From Candidatus Neomicrothrix sp. UBA2983 (GTDB taxonomy: Bacteria > Actinomycetota > Acidimicrobiia > Acidimicrobiales > MedAcidi-G1): a stretch of DNA of 38,416 nucleotides. The notes beneath the pieces are model-generated. The model was not told the DNA's origin. It saw only the letters and a list, made by a program, of their open reading frames with translations, and searched no databases. Where the stretch lies: the NCBI GenBank assembly GCA_002346745.1, contig DEAL01000015.1, positions 53,944-92,359 of the forward strand, read 5' to 3'. Positions 1 through 10,916 of this stretch are shown here, in pieces (position 1 is the stretch's first letter; the number at the start of each line of letters is the position of its first letter). Position numbers and translations under genes: made by a program.

Positions 1-401
1 AGGCGCTGCACCTCGAGGATGTGGAGCCGGCCGGTACGGGCCGGGTCGACGCTCTCCTCGGTCTCACCCTCGGCGTACCGGTAGCCGTCCCGGCCCCGGA
101 TGCGCTGGTCGCCACCGGCGCAGAATGCCCAGCCGCCGTCGCGGGGCGAGGGGCCGTTGCCCGTGAGCAGGATCGTGCCCACGTCGGTGGTCATCCGGGC
201 GTGGTCGAGTGCCCGGTACAGCTCGTCGACGGTCTGCGGCCGGAAGGCGTTGCGGACCTCGGGACGGTCGAAGGCGATCCGGACGGTGCCCCGGTCGGTG
301 CCTGCCTGCCCCCGGTGGTAGGTGAGGTCGACCAGGTCGAAGCCCTCCACGGGCTCCCAGCGTTCCGGGTCGAAGGTCTCCGAGACCTCGGTCGTCGACA
401 T
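1..401 (-). CDS. menB: 1,4-dihydroxy-2-naphthoyl-CoA synthase MenB (5' part, runs off the window)
   Basis: About 133 N-terminal residues of a crotonase-fold enzyme are present; the rest lies beyond base 1. MenB closes the second ring of the menaquinone precursor by converting o-succinylbenzoyl-CoA to 1,4-dihydroxy-2-naphthoyl-CoA in the cytoplasm. The translation carries the MenB signatures RIAFDRPEVRNAFRP, ILLTGNGPSPRDGGWAFC and GGDQRIRGRDGYRYA, which set MenB apart from ordinary enoyl-CoA hydratases. The ATG at 401-399 follows a strong AGGAGG (408-413) with 6 nt spacing, so the start is well supported. It lies downstream of, and in the same direction as, the CoA-transferase gene, across a 172-nt gap; an operon is possible but not shown. 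Confidence 0.93.
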   Translation of the reverse strand, partial: MSTTEVSETFDPERWEPVEGFDLVDLTYHRGQAGTDRGTVRIAFDRPEVRNAFRPQTVDELYRALDHARMTTDVGTILLTGNGPSPRDGGWAFCAGGDQRIRGRDGYRYAEGETEESVDPARTGRLHILEVQR

Positions 402-407
402 GTGGGT

Positions 408-413
408 CCTCCT
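408..413 (-). promoter_or_regulatory. Shine-Dalgarno of menB
   Basis: AGGAGG on the minus strand lies 6 nt before the menB ATG. It is a perfect ribosome-binding site in a window where many genes have none, and it fixes the start codon. Confidence 0.75.
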
Positions 414-519
414 GCGTCCGTCCGGATCCTACGTCCAGAGGCGGAGCCGTCCCCTGCCCGAACCCACGATCACCCCATTGCGGCGGCGGTGGCCCGGATC
501 AGCGAGGAACTCGCCACCA

Positions 520-544
520 CCGCCCGCCACCACACGGCGGGTGG
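520..544 (-). terminator. Possible hairpin after the CoA-transferase gene
   Basis: A 9-bp stem (520-528 with 536-544, one G-T pair) with a 7-nt loop lies about 30 nt beyond the CoA-transferase stop. There is no T-run on either strand, so in DNA this GC-rich it may be chance. Confidence 0.25.
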
Positions 545-573
545 AATCCCCGGTCTGAGCCGAGGCGTACCGC

Positions 574-2961
574 TCAGGGAGCGTGGGGCGGGTCCACCTC
601 GAGGGCACCCGAGGCCACCAGCGACTCGACTTCGGCCGGGTCCATGCCGAGGTCGCCGACGCACAACTCCCGGGTGTGCTCACCCAGGCCCGGGGCCGGG
701 CCGAGGAACGGGGTGGTCATCACCGTCCCACGGAAGCACGGCCCGTCCAGCGTGAGCGGTCCGAGCGGTGGCTGGTCGACCTCGGGAAGGAAGCCCCGGG
801 CCGTCAGGTGCGGGTCCGTCAACTGGTCGACCGTCGTGGCCATCGGTGCGGCGGGGACGCCCTCGTTCTGGCAGGCGGCGACCACCTCCTCCCGTGTGCA
901 GGTCGCCGTCCAGGCCGCCACACCGGCGTCGACCGCCTCCCGATGTGACCGCCGGCCCTCGCCGTCCCCGAATCGCACGTCGTCCGCCCATGCGGGTCCG
1001 CCCATGGCCCGCCGTAGGCCGGCCCAGTCCTCGTCGTCACGGACGCAGACCACGCACCACTGTTCTTCGCCTGCGCAGGGAAACACGCCCCAGGGGGCGC
1101 CCCGCTGCGAGCCGTTGCCCATTGGCCGCACCGAGCCCGGGTCGAGGGCCTCGCCGACGAACAGGTCGCCCAGCGTGCCCATGAGTGCCTCCACCTGGGC
1201 GATCTCGACGTGGGCACCCGCTCCCGAGCGGTTGCGTGCGAACAGGGCCGCCGTGGCGAACAGGGCGCACACCCGGCCGGCCAGGTGGTCCGGATGGATG
1301 GCCGGGCTGCCCGGCGGAGGATCGCCGTCGTCGAAGTTCCAGAGCCAACTGAGGCCCCCGACGCTCTGGATGGTCGGTCCGTAGCCGCTCCAGTTGGCGA
1401 ACGGCCCCCGACTGCCCATGAGCTGACTGCTCACCATGACGAGGCCGGGGTTCAACTCCCGGAGCTCCTCCCACGAGAGCCCGAGTGCCGCCATCGTGCC
1501 CGTCGAGTTGTTCTCGACCACTACGTCGGCCCGGCGGACCAGCTCGCGGACGACCGTCAGGCCGTCGGGGTGCTTCAGGTTGGCCCCGAGGCTCCGCTTG
1601 GAGCGGCTGGACGAGGCGAAGGAGGCCGTCATCTCGCCACCGAGGATGAGGCGGATGAAGTCGGGGTAGGTGCGACTCTCCACCTTCACCACGTCGGCGC
1701 CGTACTCGGCCAGCATCCGTCCGCATTCCACCCCGACGCCGCCGTGGCCGAAGTCGACGACCCGGACGCCCTCTAGGGGGAGTGGTGCCGGATCGCCCGC
1801 TGCCGTCGGCGCCGCAGGCCCAGCACCCGAAAAGCACGCCTCGTGCTCGCCCGGATTGGGCGCACGGTGCTGGTAGCCGACCCGGGTGCCGTCGACTTCC
1901 CCGAAGCCGGACATGACCGGGCCCGTGACCCCGTCGGCCAACTCGGCCTCGACGAAGGTCCCCCTGGCGGCGAAGTGCTCGCTGGCGAGCACCTCCGACG
2001 GCTCGAGCATCGGCAGCGCCACGACGCCGCGACGCTGCGCCTCGGCGGATCCCTCCACCTTCCCGAGGGTCGACCAGTGCTCCCAGAAGAGGGGATTCAG
2101 CACATCCATGTTCATGAGTCGGTTGAACGTGCCCTCCCAGTACTCGTCGGCGAAGGCCTCCGGGGAACCCATCCACTCCCAGAGGGCACGCCACTGGCGA
2201 GGGGAGAGGACCACCTGGCGGACCATGCCGTCGGCGCAAGGGATGTTCGGGTAAATGGGGCTATCCCCGGACCGCAACGTGTTGGGCGTGCCGCCCTGTC
2301 GCAACGAGGCGTCGGCGTTCGGCAGCAGCCAGCTGTTCATCTGGATGAGGGCCTCGAGGGCGGAGACGTCGAGGTGCTGGCCGCCGGCGCCCCGATCCCG
2401 GTGGAGGAGGGCCAGGACCACCGCGTACGCGCCGAGGACGCCGAGCGTGTCGTGGGCGACCGTTCCCGGGACGAGCAGCGGAGGCTTGCCGGGGAGCCCG
2501 GACAGCGAAAGCCAGCCGGACCGGGCGACCACCGTGTCGTCGGTCGCCGCCAGGCCGGCGTCCGGCCCGTCCTGACCGAAGTCGGTGAGCGAGGCCACGA
2601 TGAGATCGGGGTGGGCGGCAACGAGTTCCGCCGGGACGAGGCCCAGGCCGGCCAGGAGGCCGGGCCGGGCCGACTCGACCAGTACGTCGGCGTCCCCGAG
2701 CAACTCGCGGAGCCGGACGACGTCGTCGGGCATCGTGAGGTCGAGGACGGTGCCGCGCTTGTTCGTGTTGCGGTAGGCGAAGTAGAGGGAGGTGCCGTCG
2801 GGAGCGAACGGAGGCAGGCGGCGGGACGTGCCACCGCCCGGGGGCTCCACCCGCAGGACATCGGCACCCAGGTCAGCTAGGAGGCGGCCGCAGAGTTCTC
2901 CCCGCTCGTCGGCGAGGTCGACGACCCGGACCCCCTCGAGCGGACGGTGCGGTGCGTTCAT
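574..2961 (-). CDS. CaiB/BaiF-family (class III) CoA-transferase, tandem double domain
   Basis: A 795-residue cytoplasmic protein made of two consecutive class III CoA-transferase domains; most family members have one domain of about 400 residues and dimerise as interlocked rings. Domain 1 starts at RPLEGVRVVDLADERG (residue ~6) and domain 2 at LPLEGVRVVDFGHGG (residue ~393). The family moves CoA between carboxylic acids through an aspartyl thioester; the substrate cannot be read from sequence. The Asp region is QHLDVSALEAL in domain 1 (Asp198), but AHVEIAQVEAL in domain 2, with Glu586 at that position, so the halves may be unequal. I chose the ATG at 2961 because the conserved fold begins right after it; the frame stays open upstream, but only antisense to the M23 gene. 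menB follows 172 nt downstream. Confidence 0.9.
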   Translation of the reverse strand: MNAPHRPLEGVRVVDLADERGELCGRLLADLGADVLRVEPPGGGTSRRLPPFAPDGTSLYFAYRNTNKRGTVLDLTMPDDVVRLRELLGDADVLVESARPGLLAGLGLVPAELVAAHPDLIVASLTDFGQDGPDAGLAATDDTVVARSGWLSLSGLPGKPPLLVPGTVAHDTLGVLGAYAVVLALLHRDRGAGGQHLDVSALEALIQMNSWLLPNADASLRQGGTPNTLRSGDSPIYPNIPCADGMVRQVVLSPRQWRALWEWMGSPEAFADEYWEGTFNRLMNMDVLNPLFWEHWSTLGKVEGSAEAQRRGVVALPMLEPSEVLASEHFAARGTFVEAELADGVTGPVMSGFGEVDGTRVGYQHRAPNPGEHEACFSGAGPAAPTAAGDPAPLPLEGVRVVDFGHGGVGVECGRMLAEYGADVVKVESRTYPDFIRLILGGEMTASFASSSRSKRSLGANLKHPDGLTVVRELVRRADVVVENNSTGTMAALGLSWEELRELNPGLVMVSSQLMGSRGPFANWSGYGPTIQSVGGLSWLWNFDDGDPPPGSPAIHPDHLAGRVCALFATAALFARNRSGAGAHVEIAQVEALMGTLGDLFVGEALDPGSVRPMGNGSQRGAPWGVFPCAGEEQWCVVCVRDDEDWAGLRRAMGGPAWADDVRFGDGEGRRSHREAVDAGVAAWTATCTREEVVAACQNEGVPAAPMATTVDQLTDPHLTARGFLPEVDQPPLGPLTLDGPCFRGTVMTTPFLGPAPGLGEHTRELCVGDLGMDPAEVESLVASGALEVDPPHAP

Positions 2962-3050
2962 CGCCCCCCCGGGCACCTGCTTCCCCACGACTGCGGATTC
3001 TGGCACGGGTCGAGGATGGGGGGAGCACCCAAGCAGGCGGATCCGGGGGA

Positions 3051-3056
3051 TACGGT
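3051..3056 (+). promoter_or_regulatory. Putative -10 element of the M23 peptidase gene (leaderless)
   Basis: TACGGT ends 7 nt before the ATG at 3064. This fits the actinobacterial TANNNT -10 consensus at the spacing expected for a leaderless mRNA. No Shine-Dalgarno or -35 hexamer is visible. Confidence 0.45.
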
Positions 3057-3063
3057 GCGCCCG

Positions 3064-4251
3064 ATGCCGGTTACTCGAGCCTGCCGTCGGACGGGAATGC
3101 TCCTCGTCGCCCTCGTCGCCCTCGGCGTCCTCGGCGTCCTCGGCGCGCTGGCAGGAGTCGCCGCCGCGGTCCCTGACACCGACGACATCCGGGACGCCAG
3201 GGACCGCCGAGAGGCCGCCAAGGACCAGGCGGCCTCGGTGGCCGAGCAACTCGAGTTGGTGAAAGCGGAGGATGTAGAGGTGGCCGATGCCCTCCGGGCG
3301 CTCGACGAGTACGTGGCGCTCCAACAGGCCAAGATCGCCGCCGCCCGTCAGGCCATCGAGGCGGCCGAGGCCGAGGCCACCCTGCGCTGGGTCGAGGCCG
3401 GGCACGTGGGGGAGGAGATCACCGGACTCCGCGCCCAACTGGAGCGGCTGGCGGTGGACGCCTACGTGGGCGCCATCCGCCCGGGCACTCTCCTCGAGGC
3501 CGAGGACCTCTCCACGGGACTGCGCATGTCGGCGATCCTCGACGTGGTCACCGGCGACCGGGGTGACCTGCTCGAACGCCTCCGGGCCCTCGAATCCGAT
3601 AGCGAGGACGTGGCCCGCATGGCGGACAAGGCCATCGCGGACGCAGAACTCCAGGAGCAGGAGCTCGAGTCCTCGGTGCTGCTCCTGGCGCGTCGGATCG
3701 CGGCCCAGGAGGCCGCCCAGGAGGAGCTCTCGAAGCGGATCGCCGCCCACGAACAGGAGATCCGAGACTTCGAGCGCGAGCAGTACCGGATGGCCGTCCT
3801 CATCGAGAACCTCGTCGCCGAGGAACTCCGTAAGGCGGCCCCGAAGTTGACCGAGCAGTCGGCCTCGGGATTCATCTTCCCGATCGCGGGACGGATCGGC
3901 TCCGGCTTCGGGCCTCGCAAGCACCCCATTTTCGGTACCGTGCGCCAGCACAACGGCGTCGACGTCGGCTGCGTCACCGGCCAGCCCGTCTGGGCGGCCA
4001 AGGCCGGCGAGGTGATCTTCGCTGGTTGGCGGGACGGCTACGGCAACGTGGTCCTGATCGAGCACGAGGGCTACGTCGTGACGCTCTATGCCCACCTGTC
4101 CAAGATCTCGGTTCGCAAGGGGCATGATCTCGCGGCCGGTGACCCCCTCGGCGAGTGCGGATCGACGGGCTGGTCGACCGGCCCCCACCTGCACTTCGAG
4201 GTCCGGGTCGGTGGCGAGGCCAAGGACCCGTTGCTTGTCCTTCCAGCCTGA
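3064..4251 (+). CDS. Secreted coiled-coil M23 (LytM) peptidoglycan endopeptidase
   Basis: A 395-residue exported protein with a Sec signal sequence (basic TRACRR, then a hydrophobic stretch to about residue 36). A long charged, Ala/Glu-rich coiled coil covers residues 40-260, and a C-terminal M23 domain about 285-395. The zinc and catalytic motifs are complete: HNGVD (His296, Asp300), YAHLS (His344) and PHLHFE (His375, His377). The layout resembles EnvC- or RipA-partner-type cell-wall hydrolases. Because the metal ligands are intact it is probably an active peptidoglycan endopeptidase, unlike the degenerate EnvC/NlpD activators. The ATG at 3064 starts a good signal peptide and follows TACGGT; an upstream in-frame ATG at 2947 would add non-signal sequence. 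The PAP2 gene follows within a few bases. Confidence 0.9.
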   Translation: MPVTRACRRTGMLLVALVALGVLGVLGALAGVAAAVPDTDDIRDARDRREAAKDQAASVAEQLELVKAEDVEVADALRALDEYVALQQAKIAAARQAIEAAEAEATLRWVEAGHVGEEITGLRAQLERLAVDAYVGAIRPGTLLEAEDLSTGLRMSAILDVVTGDRGDLLERLRALESDSEDVARMADKAIADAELQEQELESSVLLLARRIAAQEAAQEELSKRIAAHEQEIRDFEREQYRMAVLIENLVAEELRKAAPKLTEQSASGFIFPIAGRIGSGFGPRKHPIFGTVRQHNGVDVGCVTGQPVWAAKAGEVIFAGWRDGYGNVVLIEHEGYVVTLYAHLSKISVRKGHDLAAGDPLGECGSTGWSTGPHLHFEVRVGGEAKDPLLVLPA

Positions 4252-4258
4252 GGTGGCC

Positions 4259-4930
4259 GTGGGAGGCCGGTCCCTGGCGGGCTGGACGACGGCTTTCCTC
4301 GCTGGTGTCCTCGGGGTCGCCCTGACCGTGGCTGCCGGCGGGGACGGGCCCCTGATCGGCGAGGTGGGTCTGTCCCGTTGGGCGCGGGACCACACGCCCG
4401 GTGTGCTCGATCCCCTGGCCGAACTCCTCGACCTGCTCCTGACCGACCTCGCGGCGCCGATCGTCTTCGTCGTACTCCTGCTCGGGGTCTGGTGGGCGTG
4501 GGGCCGATACCCGGCGGCGATCCTCGCACTCGCCGGTGCCGCCACAGGACTCACCCGGGTCGCCGACCTGGTCGAGCGACCCCGCCCAAACTCCGACCTC
4601 CGCTGGACCGGCTACACGTTCGGCACCGGCGGCTACCCCAGTGGCCACGCGGTGTTCGCGGTCCTTGTGCTGGGCACCCTCGCGCTCCTCGCCAGAAGCC
4701 ACCTGGTGGGCCGGGCCGGTGGGCGCCTGACGATCGCACTCTGGCTCCTCGTGGCACTGGTCTGCTGGCTCCGCATCAGCGAACTCGAGCACTGGCCGGC
4801 GGACGTGGCCGGAGGCGTGCTACTGGCGTTGCCCGCACTCCTCGGCGTGTCCTGGCTCGAGCCTCGGATCCCCCGCTGGGTGGCGCGGTGGCCGCGGCTG
4901 GCCCGCCTGCTCGGGGCGGCCGGCGCCTGA
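4259..4930 (+). CDS. PAP2-family membrane phosphatase
   Basis: An integral membrane protein of about 223 residues with roughly five or six hydrophobic segments. The three PAP2 signatures are present: an R-x6-RP version of motif C1 (RVADLVERP, Arg replacing the usual Lys), YPSGH (C2), and R-x5-H-x3-D (RISELEHWPAD, C3). Family members dephosphorylate lipid phosphates such as undecaprenyl diphosphate or phosphatidic acid at the outer face of the membrane. It begins just after the M23 stop, consistent with co-transcription and a shared envelope role. The GTG at 4259 is preferred because GAGG at 4250-4253 gives 5 nt spacing; GTG 4253 is also in frame. Confidence 0.85.
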   Translation: MGGRSLAGWTTAFLAGVLGVALTVAAGGDGPLIGEVGLSRWARDHTPGVLDPLAELLDLLLTDLAAPIVFVVLLLGVWWAWGRYPAAILALAGAATGLTRVADLVERPRPNSDLRWTGYTFGTGGYPSGHAVFAVLVLGTLALLARSHLVGRAGGRLTIALWLLVALVCWLRISELEHWPADVAGGVLLALPALLGVSWLEPRIPRWVARWPRLARLLGAAGA

Positions 4931-4936
4931 AAACAA

Positions 4937-4964
4937 CGGAAGGGGCCCCGAAGGGCCCCTTCCG
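4937..4964 (-). terminator. Terminator of hppA (stem also faces the PAP2 gene)
   Basis: A perfect 12-bp stem (4937-4948 with 4953-4964) and CGAA tetraloop lie between the convergent PAP2 and hppA genes. Read on the minus strand, the stem is followed by GTTGTTTTC, a U-rich tail suited to intrinsic termination of hppA. There is no U-run on the plus side, but the stem could act in both directions. Confidence 0.8.
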
Positions 4965-4985
4965 GGAGGTCGGATGGCCGGTCGC

Positions 4986-7079
<2,094 letters not shown>

Positions 7080-7086
7080 GAAGGAT

Positions 7087-7092
7087 CTCCTC
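7087..7092 (-). promoter_or_regulatory. hppA: Shine-Dalgarno of hppA
   Basis: GAGGAG on the minus strand ends 7 nt before GTG 7079. It decides for this GTG, for which there is no nearby ATG alternative. Confidence 0.7.
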
Positions 7093-7192
7093 GTATGTGT
7101 TGACTCGGGACCGCGCGGTGCCCTGCCACGGGCGTGGTGGGTGCGAGGCCACCCGGCGCCGTGGGCGAGACACCCGGGCCGGGACCGGGATG

Positions 7193-7221
7193 ACGCTAGT
7201 GAGCTGGCACGGCCGGATCAA
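7193..7221 (-). promoter_or_regulatory. Possible hppA promoter
   Basis: On the minus strand TTGATC (7216-7221) and TAGCGT (7193-7198) are separated by 17 nt, matching 4/6 and 3/6 of the housekeeping consensus, with the key TA...T of the -10. This would give a leader of about 105 nt. It is the best pair I could find in the 7080-7303 gap, but weak. Nothing else is evident in that gap. Confidence 0.3.
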
Positions 7222-7303
7222 ACATCCTCCGGGAATCATCAGGCCGACGTGACAAGCGTCTCAGCGACTGGAACTCCCGGCCGGGGCGGGGCAGCATCGG
7301 GGT

Positions 7304-7933
7304 GTGGAGTACCAGGCAGCGAGCTCACTGCGGCCCGATTCGGGAGCGGACCCCGGGGCCGTTCGGCGCGAGATGCTCGCCCGACGACGGGCGCTGGCGC
7401 CGGGCGACGTCGACCGCGCCTCGGCGATCCTCGTCCGACGCCTGCTGGACCTCCCGGAGTTGGCCGGATCGAAGCGGATCGCGGCGTACCTGGGCATACG
7501 CGGCGAGATCGACCCGTCGGCGCTGCGCCACGTCGAGCGCCTCGAGGTCGCCCTGCCGGTCACGACGCCGGGCGAACCCCTGCGCTTCGTCGTGCCGTCC
7601 GGGCCGCTCGTCGAGGGGCCTTATGGGATCCTCCAGCCGGGGGAGGGGGCCGAAGTCGATCCGCTCGGGCTCGACCTGATCGTGGTCCCCCTACTCGCCG
7701 TCGATCGCCGCGGGAACCGGGTCGGGCACGGCGCCGGCTTCTACGATCGGACCTTCGCGGCGCGAGCAGACCAACCGCCTCCGCCTGTGCTGCTCGGCGC
7801 CTGCCACGGCTTCCAGGTGGTCGAGGCCCTCTCGGCCCAACCCTGGGACGTCCCCGTCGACCTCGTGGTGACCGATGCGGGCATTTTGCGTCCGGGGATG
7901 GCCCACCGTGGCGCTGGAATGGGCGAGGATTAG
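7304..7933 (+). CDS. 5-formyltetrahydrofolate cyclo-ligase (MTHFS)
   Basis: A 209-residue cytoplasmic enzyme that uses ATP to convert 5-formyl-THF to 5,10-methenyl-THF and so recycles folate. Family features are the N-terminal basic helix (REMLARRRA), RIAAYLGIRGEID, the PYGILQP strand, and the signature GNRVGHGAGFYDR. Length is normal. The GTG at 7304 is the first start in frame before conserved sequence; its ribosome-binding site is poor, and a later start such as ATG 7373 would lose the first basic helix. trkA follows after 3 nt, so the two are probably co-transcribed, although no functional link is obvious. Confidence 0.9.
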   Translation: MEYQAASSLRPDSGADPGAVRREMLARRRALAPGDVDRASAILVRRLLDLPELAGSKRIAAYLGIRGEIDPSALRHVERLEVALPVTTPGEPLRFVVPSGPLVEGPYGILQPGEGAEVDPLGLDLIVVPLLAVDRRGNRVGHGAGFYDRTFAARADQPPPPVLLGACHGFQVVEALSAQPWDVPVDLVVTDAGILRPGMAHRGAGMGED

Positions 7934-7936
7934 CCC

Positions 7937-9343
7937 GTGCGCATCATCGTGGTGGGTGCCGGCGAGGTCGGGACCTACGTCGCCGACCGTCTCAGCGGCC
8001 AGGAGCACGACGTCGCCCTGATCGAACTCGACCCCGCCCGATGCAGCGTCGTGGGGGACAAGCTCGACGTGCTCGTCGTGCAGGGCAGCGGCACCGACCC
8101 CGGGCGGCTGGCCGCGGCGGGCCTGGCCGAGGCTGACCTGCTCGTGGCCGTGACCAAGCACGACGAGGTGAACCTGCTGTCGGCGCTGCTGGCCCGCCGG
8201 GCCGGTGTCACCAAGACCGTCGTCCGCATCGAGTCCAACCGCCTGCGGGAACCGGAGGTGCAGGCCCTGTTCGAGGACGCCGACGACCACCTCGTCATCG
8301 ACCCCGACCGGGAGGCCGCCGAGGAGGTCTTCCGGCTCATGGAGTACCCGGGCGCCGTCGACCTGGCGCTCATGGCCGACGGCGAGGTCGTCGTTCTGGG
8401 TGTCCGCCTTCCCGGCCACGCCCCGCTGGTCGGTGTCTCGCTGCATGCACTCGGACGCGAACTCGACCCGGACTGGGACTTCATCGTGGCCAGCATCACG
8501 CGCACCGAGGAGGGCGAGGAGGACGAGCAGACGATCATCCCCCGGGAGGACGTGATCCTGCGCGAGGGCGACCTGCTGCGCGTCGTGTGCAAGCGCCGTG
8601 CCCTGCGCGATGTGACCAAGCGCCTCGGACTGGCCCGGGAGATGCCGACCCGGGCACTGATCCTGGGCGGTGGCCGGACGGCGGAACTCCTCGCCAACTC
8701 GCTTCTCGACCGTGGCATCGACGTCGGCGTCATCGAGCGCCGACCCGAACGCGCCTACGAACTGAGTGCCAACCTCGATCGGGCGGTCGTCTACCAGGGC
8801 GACATCAGTGACGCCGACCTGCTGGAGGAGGCAGGCGTCGCCGAGCAGGACGTCGTGATCGCCATGACCGGCGAGGACCACGCCAATGTTCTGGCCTGCC
8901 TCTACGCCAAGTCGGCCGGCGCCTCACGCGCTCGCCGCCGCGGCCGGAGCGACTCCCACCTGGAGACGATCGCCGTCATCCACCGCCTCGAGCTGCTCGA
9001 CCTGCTCGAGGCCCAGCAGGTGGACGCCGCCGTGAGCCCACGGACGGCCACTGCCAACAGCGTGCTGCGCTTCGTCCGCGGCGACGTCGACTCCGTCGCC
9101 GCCGTGGCCACCTTCCTGCACGGCGACGTCGAGGTGCTCGAGTTCGCCGTCTCCGAGGACAGCGCCTGCCAGGGCAAGACCGTGGCTGACCTGTCGATAC
9201 CGAAGGGGGCACTCATCGGCGCCATCGTGCGGGACAGCAAGCCGCAGATCGCCCGGGGACGCAGCACGCTGCGCGACCGGGACCACGCGGTCGTGATCGC
9301 CCGACCGGACTCGGTCGGTCGGGTGTCCGAGCTCTTCGGGTGA
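7937..9343 (+). CDS. trkA: Trk potassium uptake regulatory subunit TrkA
   Basis: A 468-residue cytoplasmic gating ring subunit with the duplicated RCK layout typical of TrkA: RCK-N1 from residue 1 (nucleotide-binding VGAGEVG, acidic strand end IELD), RCK-C1 about 130-225, RCK-N2 from about 236 (LILGGGRTAE, then GVIERRPE), and RCK-C2 about 380-460. TrkA binds NAD(H)/ATP and controls TrkH. The segment RARRRGRSDSHLE replaces part of the usual strand in the second Rossmann half. The start is GTG at 7937, 3 nt after the cyclo-ligase stop, so translation is probably coupled. Two trkH genes follow. Confidence 0.93.
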   Translation: MRIIVVGAGEVGTYVADRLSGQEHDVALIELDPARCSVVGDKLDVLVVQGSGTDPGRLAAAGLAEADLLVAVTKHDEVNLLSALLARRAGVTKTVVRIESNRLREPEVQALFEDADDHLVIDPDREAAEEVFRLMEYPGAVDLALMADGEVVVLGVRLPGHAPLVGVSLHALGRELDPDWDFIVASITRTEEGEEDEQTIIPREDVILREGDLLRVVCKRRALRDVTKRLGLAREMPTRALILGGGRTAELLANSLLDRGIDVGVIERRPERAYELSANLDRAVVYQGDISDADLLEEAGVAEQDVVIAMTGEDHANVLACLYAKSAGASRARRRGRSDSHLETIAVIHRLELLDLLEAQQVDAAVSPRTATANSVLRFVRGDVDSVAAVATFLHGDVEVLEFAVSEDSACQGKTVADLSIPKGALIGAIVRDSKPQIARGRSTLRDRDHAVVIARPDSVGRVSELFG

Positions 9344-9407
9344 CCGGGGTCGTGGCCCGGCCGACCGGCCCACCCGCCTGAGTCCGGCGCGCCCGACGGG
9401 TTCCGCC

Positions 9408-10916
9408 ATGGGCCTCCCCTCCCGCCGAACCGCCGCCACCTGGCGGTCCCTGCCGTCGGCGGTGGTTTCGGGGATCGCGGTCGGGGCACTGGCCGCGGGG
9501 GCACTCGGGGCGCTGGCCGGACTGGCCGACCTGACCGACGGTGGAACGGATGCGGCGCCACTGCTCCTGACGGGCATCGCCGCAACGCTCCCGGGCTGGC
9601 TGCTGTACCGCGGCGTCCGCCGCCCCCACCGGCACCAGGCCGGCGACATCCTGACCGGGGTCACCGCAGCCTTCCTGGCGATGGTGGCCGTCGGGGCACT
9701 GCTCTACCTCGCCACGGGTGCCCACGGCGCGTTCGACGACGCCGTGTTCGAGTCGGCGGCGGGATTCAGCACGACGGCGATGACCCTCCTCGACGCGGAG
9801 GAACTCGGCCGGGGCGTGCTGCTGTTCCGGGCGGCCAGCCAGTGGGTGGGCGGCCTTGGCGCCTTGCTGCTCGGCATCGCCATCCTGCCGGCCCTCAGCG
9901 TCGGCCGCGAACTGGCCGACCGTCGACGCGGCATGGGCCGGAAGCCGTTGGCTCCTTCCGGCGGCACGGCGGCGCGCAACGTGTTGGGGCTCTACGGGTC
10001 CTTCACCCTCCTCATGCTCCTGGGCTACCTGGTCGCCGGCGTCGGGGGCGTGGGTTCGCTGGTGCTCGCCGTCTCGACCGTCTCGACCGGCGGCTTCGTG
10101 GGTCCCGGCGACCCCCTTGCCGACCCTGCCGTCCAGTGGGTGGCGATCGGGGGCATGGTGCTGGCCGGCGCCAGCCTCGTCGTCATCTGGCGCCTCCTCA
10201 CCCGCCAGTGGGGTGGCATCCGGCGGGCGGCGGAGTTCCGGGCGTACCTGTTGTTCCTCGTGTCGGGAAGCCTGCTGCTGGCCTGGTGGACCGACGCCGC
10301 CGGATGGTCGGAGTGGCGCCAGGCGGTCTTCACACTGGTCTCGGCGGCGACCACGACCGGGTTCCCGAACAACCCCGTGGGAGCCTGGGCCGCGGTCGCC
10401 CCCGTCTTCCTGCTGATGGCCGCCGCCGTCGGCCCGATGACCGGCTCGACCGGCGGTGGCTTCCAGATCTTCCGCCTGCTCGGACTCCTGAAGCTCGCCC
10501 AACGCGAGTTGATGCGACAACTCCACCCGAGCCTCGTGGCCCGGATCCGCATCGGCGGCCTCGTGCTGAGCGAGGCCACCGTCGGCCGCATCGTGCTCCA
10601 GCAGTTCCTGTTCGTGGCGGTCCTGATCGGCGCCACGGGTGCGGTGGCGGTGCTCGGCCTCGACCTCGCCACAGCCCTCGCCGCCGGGGTGCACGCCGCG
10701 GCCTCGGCCGGGCCCGTCCGGGCACTCGACGGTGGCGTACTGGATCCCGCCGACTGGTCCCGGCCCGTGCGACTCGCCCTCATTCCGGCGATGGTCGTGG
10801 GCCGTCTGGCCCTCTACCCGGCCCTGCTGGCTGCCGGAACGGCGGCCACGGCGATCCGGGACCGCCTGCGGCTGCGCCGGCGCCTTGTCGCCCGACGGGT
10901 GGAGCGGGTCGGATGA
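9408..10916 (+). CDS. trkH: TrkH-family cation transporter, first copy, with altered selectivity filter
   Basis: A 502-residue membrane protein of the Trk/Ktr/HKT superfamily with four M1-P-M2 repeats. Pore loops are visible as ESAAGFSTTAMT (P1), VSTVSTGGFVG (P2), SAATTTGFPNN (P3) and AAASAGPVRALDG (P4). Aligned with the second TrkH of the operon and with E. coli TrkH (VSGLTTTGATV), the filter glycine of P1 is Ala124, while P2-P4 keep Gly. In plant HKT proteins, replacing this first Gly by Ser favours Na+, so ion selectivity here may differ from plain K+ uptake; that is inference. P4 is also unusual. The ATG at 9408 lies 64 nt after trkA. The stop overlaps the next gene's ATG (ATGA). Confidence 0.88.
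   Translation: MGLPSRRTAATWRSLPSAVVSGIAVGALAAGALGALAGLADLTDGGTDAAPLLLTGIAATLPGWLLYRGVRRPHRHQAGDILTGVTAAFLAMVAVGALLYLATGAHGAFDDAVFESAAGFSTTAMTLLDAEELGRGVLLFRAASQWVGGLGALLLGIAILPALSVGRELADRRRGMGRKPLAPSGGTAARNVLGLYGSFTLLMLLGYLVAGVGGVGSLVLAVSTVSTGGFVGPGDPLADPAVQWVAIGGMVLAGASLVVIWRLLTRQWGGIRRAAEFRAYLLFLVSGSLLLAWWTDAAGWSEWRQAVFTLVSAATTTGFPNNPVGAWAAVAPVFLLMAAAVGPMTGSTGGGFQIFRLLGLLKLAQRELMRQLHPSLVARIRIGGLVLSEATVGRIVLQQFLFVAVLIGATGAVAVLGLDLATALAAGVHAAASAGPVRALDGGVLDPADWSRPVRLALIPAMVVGRLALYPALLAAGTAATAIRDRLRLRRRLVARRVERVG

Noticed and set aside
2962..4554. In-frame open extension of the CoA-transferase gene over the M23 and PAP2 genes (minus strand)
   Set aside because: It is antisense to two well-supported genes, has low-complexity Arg/Gly/Ala-rich translation, and conserved CoA-transferase sequence begins only at 2961.
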